64,000 bases of DNA from Lysinibacillus sp. BPa_S21 (GTDB lineage: Bacteria; Bacillota; Bacilli; Bacillales_A; Planococcaceae). The stretch is from the NCBI RefSeq assembly GCF_023337795.1, contig NZ_JALIRS010000004.1, forward strand, positions 124,001 through 188,000, in the 5' to 3' direction. Every line of letters begins with the position of its first letter. Within the stretch, counting starts at the first letter, position 1. Below the pieces are notes generated by a model, which saw only the letters and a list, made by a program, of their open reading frames with translations, searched no databases and was not told the DNA's origin. Made by a program: the position numbers and the translations under genes. Of this stretch, positions 8,983 to 17,466 are shown in pieces.

Positions 8983-9017
8983 CAACATATATTGCTGTAC
9001 ACGAGGGGGCGTATGAA

Positions 9018-9227
9018 ATGGAATTACAAGACGTATTAAGAGTCGCTGGAGTGGGACTAGTAGTTGCGCTTCTTCATGTCTTCTTTGATCAAACAGGAAA
9101 GAAAGAATTTTCATTCTTCCTATTTTTCATTGCTTACTTATATATGACAGCGGAATTACTGCGATTTTTACGTCTATTTTTCAATGAAATCCTTACATTC
9201 TTCCAATGGCTGACCTCTTCTGGGTAG
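9018..9227 (+). CDS. spoIIIAC: Stage III sporulation protein AC
   Basis: A 69-residue two-helix membrane protein of the SpoIIIA channel complex that links mother cell and forespore. VLRVAGVGLVVALLHVFFDQTGKKEF matches the conserved SpoIIIAC core. The ATG at 9018 has GAGGGGG 8 bases upstream; a longer open frame from 8931 is not expected to be translated. It is now the first intact gene of the operon and lacks the usual promoter region upstream of spoIIIAA, so its expression is uncertain. Confidence 0.9.
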   Translation: MELQDVLRVAGVGLVVALLHVFFDQTGKKEFSFFLFFIAYLYMTAELLRFLRLFFNEILTFFQWLTSSG

Positions 9228-9231
9228 GTAA

Positions 9232-9609
9232 ATGGAAATTGTCATCATTGCTGTTGTCATGCTGCTTTTATTATTGCTTATAAAAGAAGTCATACAGCCA
9301 CTCCATGCGCTAATTAGTGTAATGTTTTCGTTTTTGTTATTCGGTATGTTGTTTTCGACACTCCTGTTGCCATTCATCAAGCAATTGCTTGAGACATTAG
9401 CTTTTTTGCCGTACGCGAAAGCAATTGTAGTCAGTGCTAGCCTTTTTTATATAGGGCAATGGGTGTCTGTTTTACTTGTAGAACAAAACTATAAAGTACT
9501 CGGACATATTGTCTATGATGGCGTCAAGATTGTTATATTGTTGTATTGGTTTAAGGAATTTTTGGCTGTTTTACAGGAGGTGTCGGCCATTTTACAACGG
9601 CTAAACTAA
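9232..9609 (+). CDS. spoIIIAD: Stage III sporulation protein AD
   Basis: Membrane protein of 125 residues with four predicted helices, second of the two small homologous SpoIIIA proteins; its sequence is related in pattern to SpoIIIAC. Family-like segments are IGQWVSVLLVEQNYKVLGHIVYDGVKIVILLYW. It begins 4 bases after spoIIIAC stops and is followed closely by spoIIIAE, so the three are one operon. Length agrees with the family (about 130). Confidence 0.88.
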   Translation: MEIVIIAVVMLLLLLLIKEVIQPLHALISVMFSFLLFGMLFSTLLLPFIKQLLETLAFLPYAKAIVVSASLFYIGQWVSVLLVEQNYKVLGHIVYDGVKIVILLYWFKEFLAVLQEVSAILQRLN

Positions 9610-9621
9610 GGGGCGAAGACA

Positions 9622-10533
9622 TTGCTAGAGCAAATATTTTCGTTTTTAACGGATCCATTCTTTCTATTGCTGAAGATGACGCTTATTTTGTGTGGCTATG
9701 TCATTATTATTTTGATTGTCAATATGATTTTACCAGATTTTGAAAAAGGGACAAGGATACTTTTTTTTCTGATTGTACTGGCAACTATAGGACCAGTCGT
9801 AGTGAATTCATTTAAATTAATAGACGAAATAGCACAAGGACTTGCTCATCTATTTACTGCATTTTATCCGATCCTTACTTCAAGCTTTCTTTTATCAAGC
9901 AGTATTACAGCAATAGCTTCTTGGCAGCCTTTTTTACTTTTTTTTGTACAAGTCTTAACAGTAATTAGTAGTAAATGGCTTATACCTGGAGTACTTTTCG
10001 CCATTGTTTTTGACGTTTGCAGTGTCATTGTCAAAGAAATTTCGTTTACGAGAATAGCTGAATTGATACGTTTTACCATTATGAGCATCGTCTCGGCATC
10101 TGTTATTTGTTACATCATTTTAATGTCGGCAAGTGGTGTAGCCGCCTTTAGTGTCAATGCAGCTGTTGCGGAGCCTGTAAAGAAATTAATAGAGGAAAAT
10201 ATTCCGGTTGTAGGTTCCTTTATAGTAGATAGTTTTTCGATGTTCCAGCATATGACACAGTTTTCCTCATCTATTAGTAGTATTTCTGCTTTTATAGCCG
10301 TTATTACCGTGTCGTTTATTCCAACAGTTCAGCTTGTTGTTAGTGCGTATTCGTTGAAAATGTTAGCGGCTATTTTAGAACCAATTGCGTTTGATGATAT
10401 TTGTAAACTACTCGATCATGTTAGTAAATCTCTATTTACATTATGTGCTGTATCATTTCTAATTGCTTTTTCATTTATGTTTTCTTGTTTATTCCTCATC
10501 GTTTTTGTGCAAGTTATGGCCGGGGGGAGATAG
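9622..10533 (+). CDS. spoIIIAE: Stage III sporulation protein AE, short form
   Basis: Polytopic membrane protein of 303 residues, about 95 shorter than Bacillus SpoIIIAE. The missing part is the N-terminal signal peptide and extracytoplasmic segment; the remaining helices align through to the end, including SASGVAAFSVNAAV, IPVVGSFIVDSF and LKMLAAILEPI. The start used is TTG at 9622 after AAGGGGCG. I see no upstream coding for the missing part, since spoIIIAD occupies it. Short SpoIIIAE could be native to this lineage or another sign of operon decay. Confidence 0.85.
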   Translation: MLEQIFSFLTDPFFLLLKMTLILCGYVIIILIVNMILPDFEKGTRILFFLIVLATIGPVVVNSFKLIDEIAQGLAHLFTAFYPILTSSFLLSSSITAIASWQPFLLFFVQVLTVISSKWLIPGVLFAIVFDVCSVIVKEISFTRIAELIRFTIMSIVSASVICYIILMSASGVAAFSVNAAVAEPVKKLIEENIPVVGSFIVDSFSMFQHMTQFSSSISSISAFIAVITVSFIPTVQLVVSAYSLKMLAAILEPIAFDDICKLLDHVSKSLFTLCAVSFLIAFSFMFSCLFLIVFVQVMAGGR

Positions 10534-10534
10534 A

Positions 10535-10678
10535 TTGATTCTTTTATTGGCAATGCTCTTTATCTGTCAGATATTTGTGTTTCTAACAGAAGATAAAGAA
10601 ATAATTTCACTTACAAAGCTTGTTATTACGTTAGTATTTTTGCAATTGCTATTAAAGATTCCATTTATCAATTCATAG
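10535..10678 (+). CDS. spoIIIAF: SpoIIIAF-like protein reduced to its membrane domain
   Basis: A 47-residue product from TTG at 10535 just after the spoIIIAE stop, with GGGGGGAGA upstream. It has two hydrophobic helices separated by LTEDKEIISLTK, like the N-terminal membrane domain of SpoIIIAF, but the roughly 150-residue soluble domain of the Bacillus protein is absent. The frame stops with TAG at 10676 and then stays open for 35 more codons (to 10786). Identification rests on position and topology. It could be a lineage-specific short form or a truncated gene. Confidence 0.55.
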   Translation: MILLLAMLFICQIFVFLTEDKEIISLTKLVITLVFLQLLLKIPFINS

Positions 10679-10740
10679 GAGGAAACAAGCGTACATACAC
10701 TTGAAAAAGAGAAGATGAAAGGAGGCAATGTACAAGTGAT

Positions 10741-11160
10741 GTGGAAAAGACACGAAAAAAAACAACGTCATTTATAGTCTTAATGCTTATCGCTGCCTCC
10801 GTAGGAATTTTCATCATTTTACCAATGTATCAAACGAGTACAACGAATGGGCAAGTAACATCGAAGACCAATGAAGAAAAACTTGAGCAGACACTAAAGG
10901 CTATGAAAGGTGTTGGGGAGGTTAAAGTCTATTTTTATTACGGAGATATGACAGATAAGACGGATGACAATCAACTATTCAGTCAATATTTTCGAGGCAC
11001 TGAACAAGGCACGAAAGAAGTAACAGGGATGCTAATTGTTTCAGAAGGAGCATCAGATATCTTTGTGAAAAATGAAATTCGTGCTGTAGTTAGTCAAGTA
11101 ATGCAATTGCCGATTCATCGAATTATTATCGTTCCAATGGAGAATAAGGAGGAAAAGTAA
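10741..11160 (+). CDS. spoIIIAG: Stage III sporulation protein AG, short form
   Basis: Single-pass membrane protein of about 139 residues; the Bacillus protein has about 229 and forms a large ring in the intermembrane space. The transmembrane helix is at residues 10-29, followed by the ring-building fold (LEQTLKAMKGVGEVKVYFYYG ... GMLIVSEGA ... VSQVMQLPIHRIIIVPM). The GTG at 10741 lies 15 bases after AAAGGAGG, which is too far. Better placed GTG 10736 and ATG 10739 are in another frame that would need a slip in an 8-A run to join. The true start is therefore unsettled. Confidence 0.8.
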   Translation: MEKTRKKTTSFIVLMLIAASVGIFIILPMYQTSTTNGQVTSKTNEEKLEQTLKAMKGVGEVKVYFYYGDMTDKTDDNQLFSQYFRGTEQGTKEVTGMLIVSEGASDIFVKNEIRAVVSQVMQLPIHRIIIVPMENKEEK

Positions 11161-11718
11161 ATGCGCGTACGTAGAAGAACAGTTTGGTTTATGACATTAT
11201 TAAGTCTAGTAGCGGTTATTTCAGTGTATTATTTGGTTGATCCAGCAAAACAATTTAATGGACTAACTATTTTCACAGATGACACATTACAGCAAACTGC
11301 GGTTACGGGTGTGACTGACAAAGAAGCAACGAAAGAGGGAGAGACGAAGGAAGTATCTTCTCCAAGTCATTTATTTGAAGAAATGCGCATGCAAGTTAGT
11401 GATGAAAGAAGCAAGCTTCGTTCGCAATTAGAGCAGAAAATCGGTTCCAAAGATTACACAGCAGAAGAAAAAAGTAAGGCGTATAACGATATGGATAACC
11501 TTATAAAACAAGAATCCTCTGAAGCAATGTTAGAAATGCTTATTAAATCTTCAGGTTACTCCGATGCGTTTGTACGAGCAGATGGTGATAAAATACAAGT
11601 AACTGTTATGGCAGAGGAACTATCAAAAGCTCAAGCAAATGAAATTATCTATTTAGTAAAAACAGAGATGGAAGGCGCAAATGACGTCATCGTAAAATTT
11701 AGTGCAAATAACTATTAA
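11161..11718 (+). CDS. spoIIIAH: Stage III sporulation protein AH
   Basis: Mother-cell membrane protein that binds forespore SpoIIQ across the septum. The 185 residues contain one N-terminal helix (residues 9-26), an acidic/Thr-rich linker and the YscJ/FliF-like domain at the C-terminus (MLEMLIKSSGYSDAFVRADGDKIQVTVMAEELSKAQANEIIYLV). It begins directly after the spoIIIAG stop. Somewhat shorter than the 218-residue Bacillus protein. Last gene of the operon, with a terminator about 65 bases downstream. Confidence 0.88.
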   Translation: MRVRRRTVWFMTLLSLVAVISVYYLVDPAKQFNGLTIFTDDTLQQTAVTGVTDKEATKEGETKEVSSPSHLFEEMRMQVSDERSKLRSQLEQKIGSKDYTAEEKSKAYNDMDNLIKQESSEAMLEMLIKSSGYSDAFVRADGDKIQVTVMAEELSKAQANEIIYLVKTEMEGANDVIVKFSANNY

Positions 11719-11782
11719 AAATTTAAAGATAAATAGGAATTTTCTGTGTATTAAATCACTATTGTTATATATCAGTATAATG

Positions 11783-11820
11783 AAAAGGCTTTCGTTTATT
11801 AAAGGAAAGCCTTTTATTTT
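11783..11820 (+). terminator. Terminator after spoIIIAH
   Basis: Eleven-base arms (11783-11793, 11805-11815) with a T-rich tail separate the spoIIIA operon from accBC. Confidence 0.8.
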
Positions 11821-11919
11821 GTTCATATTTACTTAATTTGCATTTAAGTATTTCAAATTGTTCGAAAAAAATATAAAATAGTGCTTGTAGTAGATTTTAT
11901 TTCATAAGGAGAGTTAGAA

Positions 11920-12426
11920 ATGTTCAAAATTCAAGAAATTCGTGAAATTATTAAATTAGTAGATTCTTCTTCAATTGACGAGTTCGTTTATGAAGTTGAT
12001 GGCGCAAAAGTTAAATTAAAAAAGAATGGTGTTGTTGTTACTGAAACTGTAGCACCTAAAAAAGAAGTTGTTGCACCTGTTGTACAACAATCTGCACCAG
12101 CAGCAGCTCCTGTAGCACCAGCTACTTCAGCTCCTGAAAAAGCTGAGGAAGCACCAGCTGCGGCACCAGCAAATAACGACCCATCGTTACATAAAATTGT
12201 GTCTCCGATGGTTGGAACTTTTTATCAATCTCCAAATCCTGATTCACCAGCTTACGTTAAAGTGGGGGACAAAGTTGGTAATGAAACAATCGTATGTATC
12301 GTAGAAGCTATGAAACTATTCAACGAAATTGAAGCAGAAGTTCAAGGGGAAATCGTTGAGGTACTTGTTAAAGACGGTGAATTAGTAGAATACGGTCAAC
12401 CATTATTCCTTGTAAAAGCTGAGTAA
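11920..12426 (+). CDS. accB: Biotin carboxyl carrier protein of acetyl-CoA carboxylase
   Basis: Carries biotin between the carboxylase and transferase halves of acetyl-CoA carboxylase, the first step of fatty acid synthesis. The 168 residues comprise a short N-terminal dimerisation segment, an Ala/Pro-rich linker (about 45-85) and a biotinyl domain with the biotinylation site [12 protein letters not shown] near residue 130. AAGGAG lies ahead of the ATG. It is followed 13 bases later by accC, forming the accBC operon. Confidence 0.97.
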   Translation: MFKIQEIREIIKLVDSSSIDEFVYEVDGAKVKLKKNGVVVTETVAPKKEVVAPVVQQSAPAAAPVAPATSAPEKAEEAPAAAPANNDPSLHKIVSPMVGTFYQSPNPDSPAYVKVGDKVGNETIVCIVEAMKLFNEIEAEVQGEIVEVLVKDGELVEYGQPLFLVKAE

Positions 12427-12439
12427 GGAGTGCACAATC

Positions 12440-13798
12440 ATGAAAAAAGTTTTAATTGCAAACCGCGGCGAAATCGCTGTGCGAATCATTCGTGCTTGTA
12501 AAGAGTTAGGCATTCAATCTGTTGCTGTATACTCAGAAGCAGACGCTGACGCATTACATGTGAAATTAGCAGACGAAGCATATTGTATCGGACCAAAGCT
12601 ATCAAAAGATTCATATCTTAGCTTCCCGGCTTTACTTAGCGTAGCAGAAAAAACTGGTGCAGACGGTATCCACCCAGGTTACGGTTTTGTATCTGAAAAC
12701 GCTGACTTCGCTGAGGCTTGTGAAAACGCAGGCATTAAGTTCATTGGACCTTCATCAGATTCTATTAAAATTATGGGTATTAAAGACGTTGCACGTACAA
12801 CAATGGAAGCAGCAGGTGTTCCACTTGTTCCGGGTACTGGTATTGTTCCAGATATCGAAACAGGTAAAGAGTGGGCTGCTAAAATTGGTTACCCAGTAAT
12901 CATCAAAGCAACTGCTGGTGGTGGCGGTAAAGGTATCCGTGTCGCTCGCACAGAAGAAGACCTTGTAAAAGGCATTGAAATTACGCAAAAAGAGGCTGCT
13001 GCAGCATTCGGTAACCCTGGCGTATATTTAGAAAAATTCATCGAGTACTTCCGTCACTGTGAAATCCAAGTATTAGCAGATAGCTATGGTAACGTTGTAC
13101 ATTTAGGTGAACGTGACTGTACAGTTCAACGTCGTATGCAGAAATTAGTAGAGGAAGCTCCATCTCCAGCGCTATCTTCTGAGCGTCGTGCAGAAATGGG
13201 TGCCGCTGCCGTGAAAGCTGCTCAAGCTTGTAACTATGAAGGTGCCGGAACAATCGAGTTTATTTATGACTATCAAGAAGATAAATTCTACTTCATGGAA
13301 ATGAACACTCGTATTCAAGTAGAACACCCAGTAACAGAAATGATTTCTGGTGTAGATCTTGTACAACAACAATTAAAAATTGCATCTGGTGAAAAACTTC
13401 CTTTCACGCAAGATGATATTCAATTAAATGGTTGGGCAATTGAATGCCGTATTAACGCAGAAAATGCTTATAAAAACTTCATGCCATCAGCTGGTACTGT
13501 AGATACTTACGTAACTCCAGGTGGCTATGGTGTGCGTATTGACTCTGCTGTATATGCTGGCTATACAATCCCACCATACTATGATTCAATGGTTGCAAAA
13601 CTAATTGTTCATGCCAATACACGTGAAGAAGCGATCGCGAAAATGAATCGTGCGCTTAGCGAATTTGAAGTATCTGGTCCTGGGATCAATACAACAATTC
13701 CATTCCACCAAGCATTGATGAACAATGACGTTTTCAAATCAGCACAATTCAATACGAAGTTCCTAGAAGAGAATGATGTTTTGGGGACAAGCAAGTAA
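12440..13798 (+). CDS. accC: Biotin carboxylase of acetyl-CoA carboxylase
   Basis: ATP-grasp enzyme of 452 residues that carboxylates biotin on AccB. Visible motifs are [22 protein letters not shown], the Gly-rich ATP loop [31 protein letters not shown], and [15 protein letters not shown] with catalytic residues. Length is normal. Its 3' end is the apparent insertion point of the accessory region: 16 bases of its coding sequence (13709-13724) recur exactly at 19944-19959 within a longer degenerate copy. Confidence 0.97.
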   Translation: MKKVLIANRGEIAVRIIRACKELGIQSVAVYSEADADALHVKLADEAYCIGPKLSKDSYLSFPALLSVAEKTGADGIHPGYGFVSENADFAEACENAGIKFIGPSSDSIKIMGIKDVARTTMEAAGVPLVPGTGIVPDIETGKEWAAKIGYPVIIKATAGGGGKGIRVARTEEDLVKGIEITQKEAAAAFGNPGVYLEKFIEYFRHCEIQVLADSYGNVVHLGERDCTVQRRMQKLVEEAPSPALSSERRAEMGAAAVKAAQACNYEGAGTIEFIYDYQEDKFYFMEMNTRIQVEHPVTEMISGVDLVQQQLKIASGEKLPFTQDDIQLNGWAIECRINAENAYKNFMPSAGTVDTYVTPGGYGVRIDSAVYAGYTIPPYYDSMVAKLIVHANTREEAIAKMNRALSEFEVSGPGINTTIPFHQALMNNDVFKSAQFNTKFLEENDVLGTSK

Positions 13799-13864
13799 TT
13801 GCTATTTGTGGATTTGGGGAATAGAATAGGGAATAGAACGCATTTCAAATATCGCAATAAAATT

Positions 13865-13900
13865 ACCTTCTAACATTCAATTGTTAGGAGGTTTTTTATT
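13865..13900 (+). terminator. accC terminator that contains the integrase ribosome site
   Basis: Ten base pairs (13866-13875 with 13882-13891), a six-base loop and a run TTTTTTATTT form a textbook terminator. Its 3' arm contains GGAGG (13887-13891), which is also the ribosome site for the TTG start of the integrase at 13900. Readthrough RNA would hide this site in the hairpin. The same arrangement recurs at 20065-20103. Confidence 0.8.
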
Positions 13901-14400
13901 TGGCTAGAAAAGGTCAGCGTACAGGGATTTTTGATTTAGAAGATGTGACAGTAGCTATACAGCTACCAAGTTTTGAGGGTACGTTTAAAGAGGAAGATAC
14001 GATACTGATTACTCCACCAAAGTTAATGATTGATGTAGCTGAATTACATGAGGGTAGGAAAGGTGTAGAAATTAATAGTGCTTTGTTAATTGTGAAAGAG
14101 CAAATGCGTCTGTCGGGCGTTCGTAAAGCGACAATCAGTGAATATATTTATACTTTTAAACGTTTAGTAGATGCAATGAAAATTGAATACGTAGATGACA
14201 TTAAATTGGAGTCTATATTTGGTTGGCTTGCGAGCTTAGGGGATATTTCGGATGTATCGAAACAAAGCCGTCTACGTGTCATTAAAGCTGTTTTAAATCG
14301 ACTTTACGATAACGGGTGGATAGAGAGAAATTTTTGGAAAGACGTTCGTATACGTGTTGATACCAAGATTAAACTTCCTGCTGATGAGAAGCAAATATAG
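13900..14400 (+). pseudogene. Truncated tyrosine recombinase, N-terminal half
   Basis: The 166-residue product has the SAM-like core-binding domain of phage-type integrases at about residues 65-150 (NSALLIVKEQMRLSGVRKAT, ISEYIYTFKRLVDAM, KQSRLRVIKAVLNRLYDNGWI), but it ends just where the catalytic domain with the R-H-R-Y residues should start. It begins with TTG at 13900 in the accC terminator. It is likely the remains of the enzyme that inserted the accessory region at the accC 3' end. A decayed homologue lies at 20103-20275. Confidence 0.7.
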
Positions 14401-14546
14401 AACATGTAATAAATTATGGTGCATTAACGATTATAGAAGTTACTAGGTTATTATATAAATACTACGGTTTAGATAGAGAAAAAAGTAAATTTGATCAAAA
14501 TGTTGGATTTAAGTATAAATCTATAAAAAGTAGAATGGGATATTAA
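14366..14546 (+). other. Short coding-like remnant after the integrase
   Basis: One frame is open as NYGALTIIEVTRLLYKYYGL, DREKSKFDQNVGFKYKSIKS then TAA at 14544-14546, without any start codon or ribosome site. It reads like protein but I do not recognise it. Possibly the tail of a small element gene left by a deletion that also removed the catalytic half of the integrase. Confidence 0.25.
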
Positions 14547-14624
14547 AATTCTCATATTATTAATGAAACTTTCTAGCATCTAGTGCGTATAAGGTATTAA
14601 TTAAAATAGAAGGGTGGTAAGGAA

Positions 14625-14990
14625 ATGAGTTTGTTTGACGATATTGTAAAAGAGTTTCCTCGTCTTGAGGAGAAACAAGAAACATTAGCTAATACAGTAA
14701 AGAAAAAAGGATTTCAAGTTGTAGACACTTTAAAAGTTCAGGATAGCTTTGCAGGTGATGGAAATTACTATGAAACTTTTAGAGCGGTTTTAGAAGAAGA
14801 TAATTTTGAGTGGTAGCTAAAGTTGAAACCAAAGATAAATATCCTTCATTTGGTAAAGATGATGAGCCATGGAGTAGCACTTTAGAAATGTGGGACAATG
14901 GTAAGAAAGTGAAAGAAAAGTCATACACTTTTTGGAAATGATATTAAAGAGCGTGGTCTTATTTTAGTCTCCCCTCAAAGTGAAGAGTAA
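14625..14990 (+). pseudogene. Unknown small protein gene with two frameshifts
   Basis: An intact start (ATG 14625, GGTGG upstream) opens MSLFDDIVKEFPRLEEKQET and runs 63 codons to a TAG at 14814. A second frame then continues with protein-like sequence (VAKVETKDKYPSFGKDDEPW ... GKKVKEKSYTF) and a third finishes as GNDIKERGLILVSPQSEE before TAA at 14988. The three pieces read as one protein of about 120 residues with two frame changes. No family is recognised; the N-terminus looks soluble and acidic. Confidence 0.45.
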
Positions 14991-15230
14991 AATCATTCTT
15001 TTACAGTAGACCTGTTGAGGTGTGCCAGAGCCATCTGAGAAGCTATAAAGTTCGTTCGCAGCGCTGTTGTGACTGTCAGAATAGCGTAAGTCATGTTTCT
15101 ATAGAACGTTTTAAGGAGCATTTAAACTTGTTTTGGAGCGTGAAGGTCTAAGGGTGGGGCGTACTGTATGACATCACATCTAAGCCACCAGCGACTATAG
15201 AGTAGGAATAATACGAACTGTCAAACAAAT

Positions 15231-15265
15231 GCCCGAAAACCCTTGGAAATCAATGGTTTTCGGGC
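15231..15265. repeat. Inverted repeat in the 14991-15369 gap
   Basis: Two perfect 11-base arms (15231-15241 and 15255-15265) surround a 13-base loop. No T-run follows, so a terminator is unlikely. Such hairpins are often found near integrase genes, but no function is shown here. The rest of the 379-base gap contains a 47-codon open stretch ending near 15150 that I do not recognise, and an inverted GTTGCA/TGCAAC pair at 15280-15297. Confidence 0.4.
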
Positions 15266-15369
15266 ACTTGAATTATCACGTTGCACGGCCCTGCAACACG
15301 AAGGGCAAAAATAATATTGAAACCATAATATAATTTATTCAAGAATAACATTCCGAAAGGAGGTTTTGT

Positions 15370-17415
15370 ATGTTTATTGAAGATTTACAGCAACAAAAGA
15401 TAGAGTGGAGAAAAAAAGGTTGGGCAATTCCCGACATTAGAGGTAGCAAACAAGATTGGTACAATCTTATTAAAGAACTTATAAGGTTAGTTGCTGATAA
15501 TTTAGCCACAGATTTAGATTCACATCCAGACATAAATGGCGTATCAGAAACTTACACTTGGCGTTCTTATGCATCTTTTTTGAAAAGTATGGGGCTAGTC
15601 AGTAATCGAGCCGGGATTTTGAGCTTAACTGAAACAGGCCGTTCATTTTATAATAATTCATCAAAAAGACATTTGGCCGATTTAATACAAGATAAAGTTC
15701 GTCTTTTTGGCGAAGTATTAGTGTTTTTACAGACAGACGCCAAAAGAATCGAAGAGGTTGACAAGCAAATATGTGAAACTTTTTGCTTGAGTTGGGCTAA
15801 TCTCAGCAATACTAGACGTAGAATGGATTGGCTTGAAGTTCTTGGTTTGATACAAGACGTAGGCAATCGAAAATGGGGATTAACACCTGAAGGTGAAAGC
15901 GCTATCAACGATTGGCGACTTGTGACAGCGGATGTTTTAGATTTACTTGAATCTGATTCAAGCGATATTGTTATTGCAGAACCTCCTGAAGAGATTGCCT
16001 CACTTTTACAGCATCTGTTTGATATTCCTGATGAACACAAAAAGCGCAGTACATATAACATTTGGGTGCCTAGTCCGAACCGAATCAATAATTTGAGGAT
16101 TATTGTTCAATTTGCGCTTGAACGTGTCTCTAGAGCAGATTTATTTAAATTTGTTGAGGATGAATTTAGTTTAAAAACGAGCAGCGTTGAGTCTATGTTG
16201 CCTTTTTTAAAAGCTGCCGGGCTTTTAGAAGAAGTTGGTCGCAACGTTTATATTGCGACATCAGCAAGCAAAGCGTGGTGCGAAACCGGAAATGATTTGG
16301 ATTTCATAAGGATTCTCCACTGCCATATGCGCTTTGTAGGGGAAATGATTCAAGCTGCCGAAAATGATTCGATTCGAAATGATATTTATGCACAAGCAAA
16401 AAACTATGGACTCAATACGGAAAAAGCTAGATGGATTGCTGGCTTTTTGCTTGAAGCAGGTTTGCTGGAAGAACCACGATATTTGCACTTGAAAGCGACC
16501 TCATTGGGCAAACAGTTTGTTTCCCGTTTGCCGTTGTCTAATGAGGTATTGAACATCGAAGATGGAACAAATGCGGATGAATCAAAGGAACCAGTTGTTG
16601 CTGCAAAACCTGAGCGAACAATGGCTGATGAATTATTTGATCGATTAGGTGAATCTTCAAAGGATCCTATGGCATTTGGAAAAGCTTCGGGGGTGGCTTT
16701 TGAAGAGTCTATTGCCGAAACATTCTGTTACATGGGCTTCGATGCTAAACGTATTGGTGGTGCTGGCGACACAGATGTAATTATTCGGTGGAAAGATAGC
16801 GAAGGAAAAAATATAATTGCTATTGCTGACGGTAAATCTAAGAGTTCGGGAACTGTATCTCATAGCGATATAAGTGATGTAGCAATTGATATGCATAAAG
16901 AAAAAAATAATGCTGATTATGTTGCTATCGTTGGGGCTAGTTTTAGTGGCGATACAATACGAAATCATGCCCGCAAGAAAAAGTTTGCTCTTATCACAGT
17001 TGAGGAATTAATTGAAGTGGCTCGCAGTACCCATGCCTTGGGATTATCATTAGATGAAATAGCATATATTTTTCAAGTTCCAGATGGGCTTTCAAAACTC
17101 GATGGACTTATGGAAGCAAAAAGGCGACAGATGGATATTATTACGCTTGTAATTTCTCAGTTTAGACAGGAACAAGAACTATTGGGTAATCTTTCTGCGC
17201 GTGATTTATACCTTTTGCTTAGGGCAACTGCTATTTCTCCTACTTTGGAAGAATTGATGGATGTTTTTGATATTCTTTCAAAACAAGAAATAGGCATACT
17301 TGTTCTAGTAAGCAAAGCATCTGCATCCGAGAACTCCACCTATATGTTAGCCCATGGAAAAAGTGCCGTGAATAGATTACGGGCAATTGTTTCTGCCATA
17401 GAAAGTGGGTTGTAA
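15370..17415 (+). CDS. Standalone restriction endonuclease-like protein (winged-helix array plus PD-(D/E)XK nuclease)
   Basis: A 681-residue protein with strong AAAGGAGG ribosome site. The N-terminal two thirds look like successive winged-helix modules (for example LSLTETGRSFYNN near 80, WGLTPEGESAIN near 175, ATSLGKQFVSR near 375). A nuclease core follows: Glu near 444 (GVAFEESIAETF), GAGDTDVIIRW near 464-474 and ADGKSK near 486-491, giving E ... D ... (D)xK. This resembles FokI/AlwI-type Type IIS enzymes in layout. No methyltransferase gene is adjacent. It may be a solitary anti-phage nuclease or one targeting modified DNA. It is the best preserved gene of the accC-linked island. Specificity is unknown. 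Confidence 0.7.
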   Translation: MFIEDLQQQKIEWRKKGWAIPDIRGSKQDWYNLIKELIRLVADNLATDLDSHPDINGVSETYTWRSYASFLKSMGLVSNRAGILSLTETGRSFYNNSSKRHLADLIQDKVRLFGEVLVFLQTDAKRIEEVDKQICETFCLSWANLSNTRRRMDWLEVLGLIQDVGNRKWGLTPEGESAINDWRLVTADVLDLLESDSSDIVIAEPPEEIASLLQHLFDIPDEHKKRSTYNIWVPSPNRINNLRIIVQFALERVSRADLFKFVEDEFSLKTSSVESMLPFLKAAGLLEEVGRNVYIATSASKAWCETGNDLDFIRILHCHMRFVGEMIQAAENDSIRNDIYAQAKNYGLNTEKARWIAGFLLEAGLLEEPRYLHLKATSLGKQFVSRLPLSNEVLNIEDGTNADESKEPVVAAKPERTMADELFDRLGESSKDPMAFGKASGVAFEESIAETFCYMGFDAKRIGGAGDTDVIIRWKDSEGKNIIAIADGKSKSSGTVSHSDISDVAIDMHKEKNNADYVAIVGASFSGDTIRNHARKKKFALITVEELIEVARSTHALGLSLDEIAYIFQVPDGLSKLDGLMEAKRRQMDIITLVISQFRQEQELLGNLSARDLYLLLRATAISPTLEELMDVFDILSKQEIGILVLVSKASASENSTYMLAHGKSAVNRLRAIVSAIESGL

Positions 17416-17466
17416 AACATCAAAAACACCTGCGATGATCGAGTGGGAATAGTTAAATTACAATTA

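Noticed and set aside
8508-9002. Several open frames on both strands across 8.5-9.0 kb
   Set aside because: They cross the transposase relic and the GC-rich palindromic repeat; none shows family motifs or a ribosome site.
8931-9017. N-terminal extension of SpoIIIAC
   Set aside because: Family length and the GAGGGGG site support ATG 9018; the extension is better explained as spoIIIAB debris.
15231-15265. Terminator
   Set aside because: The stem is perfect but no T-run follows and no gene ends close by.
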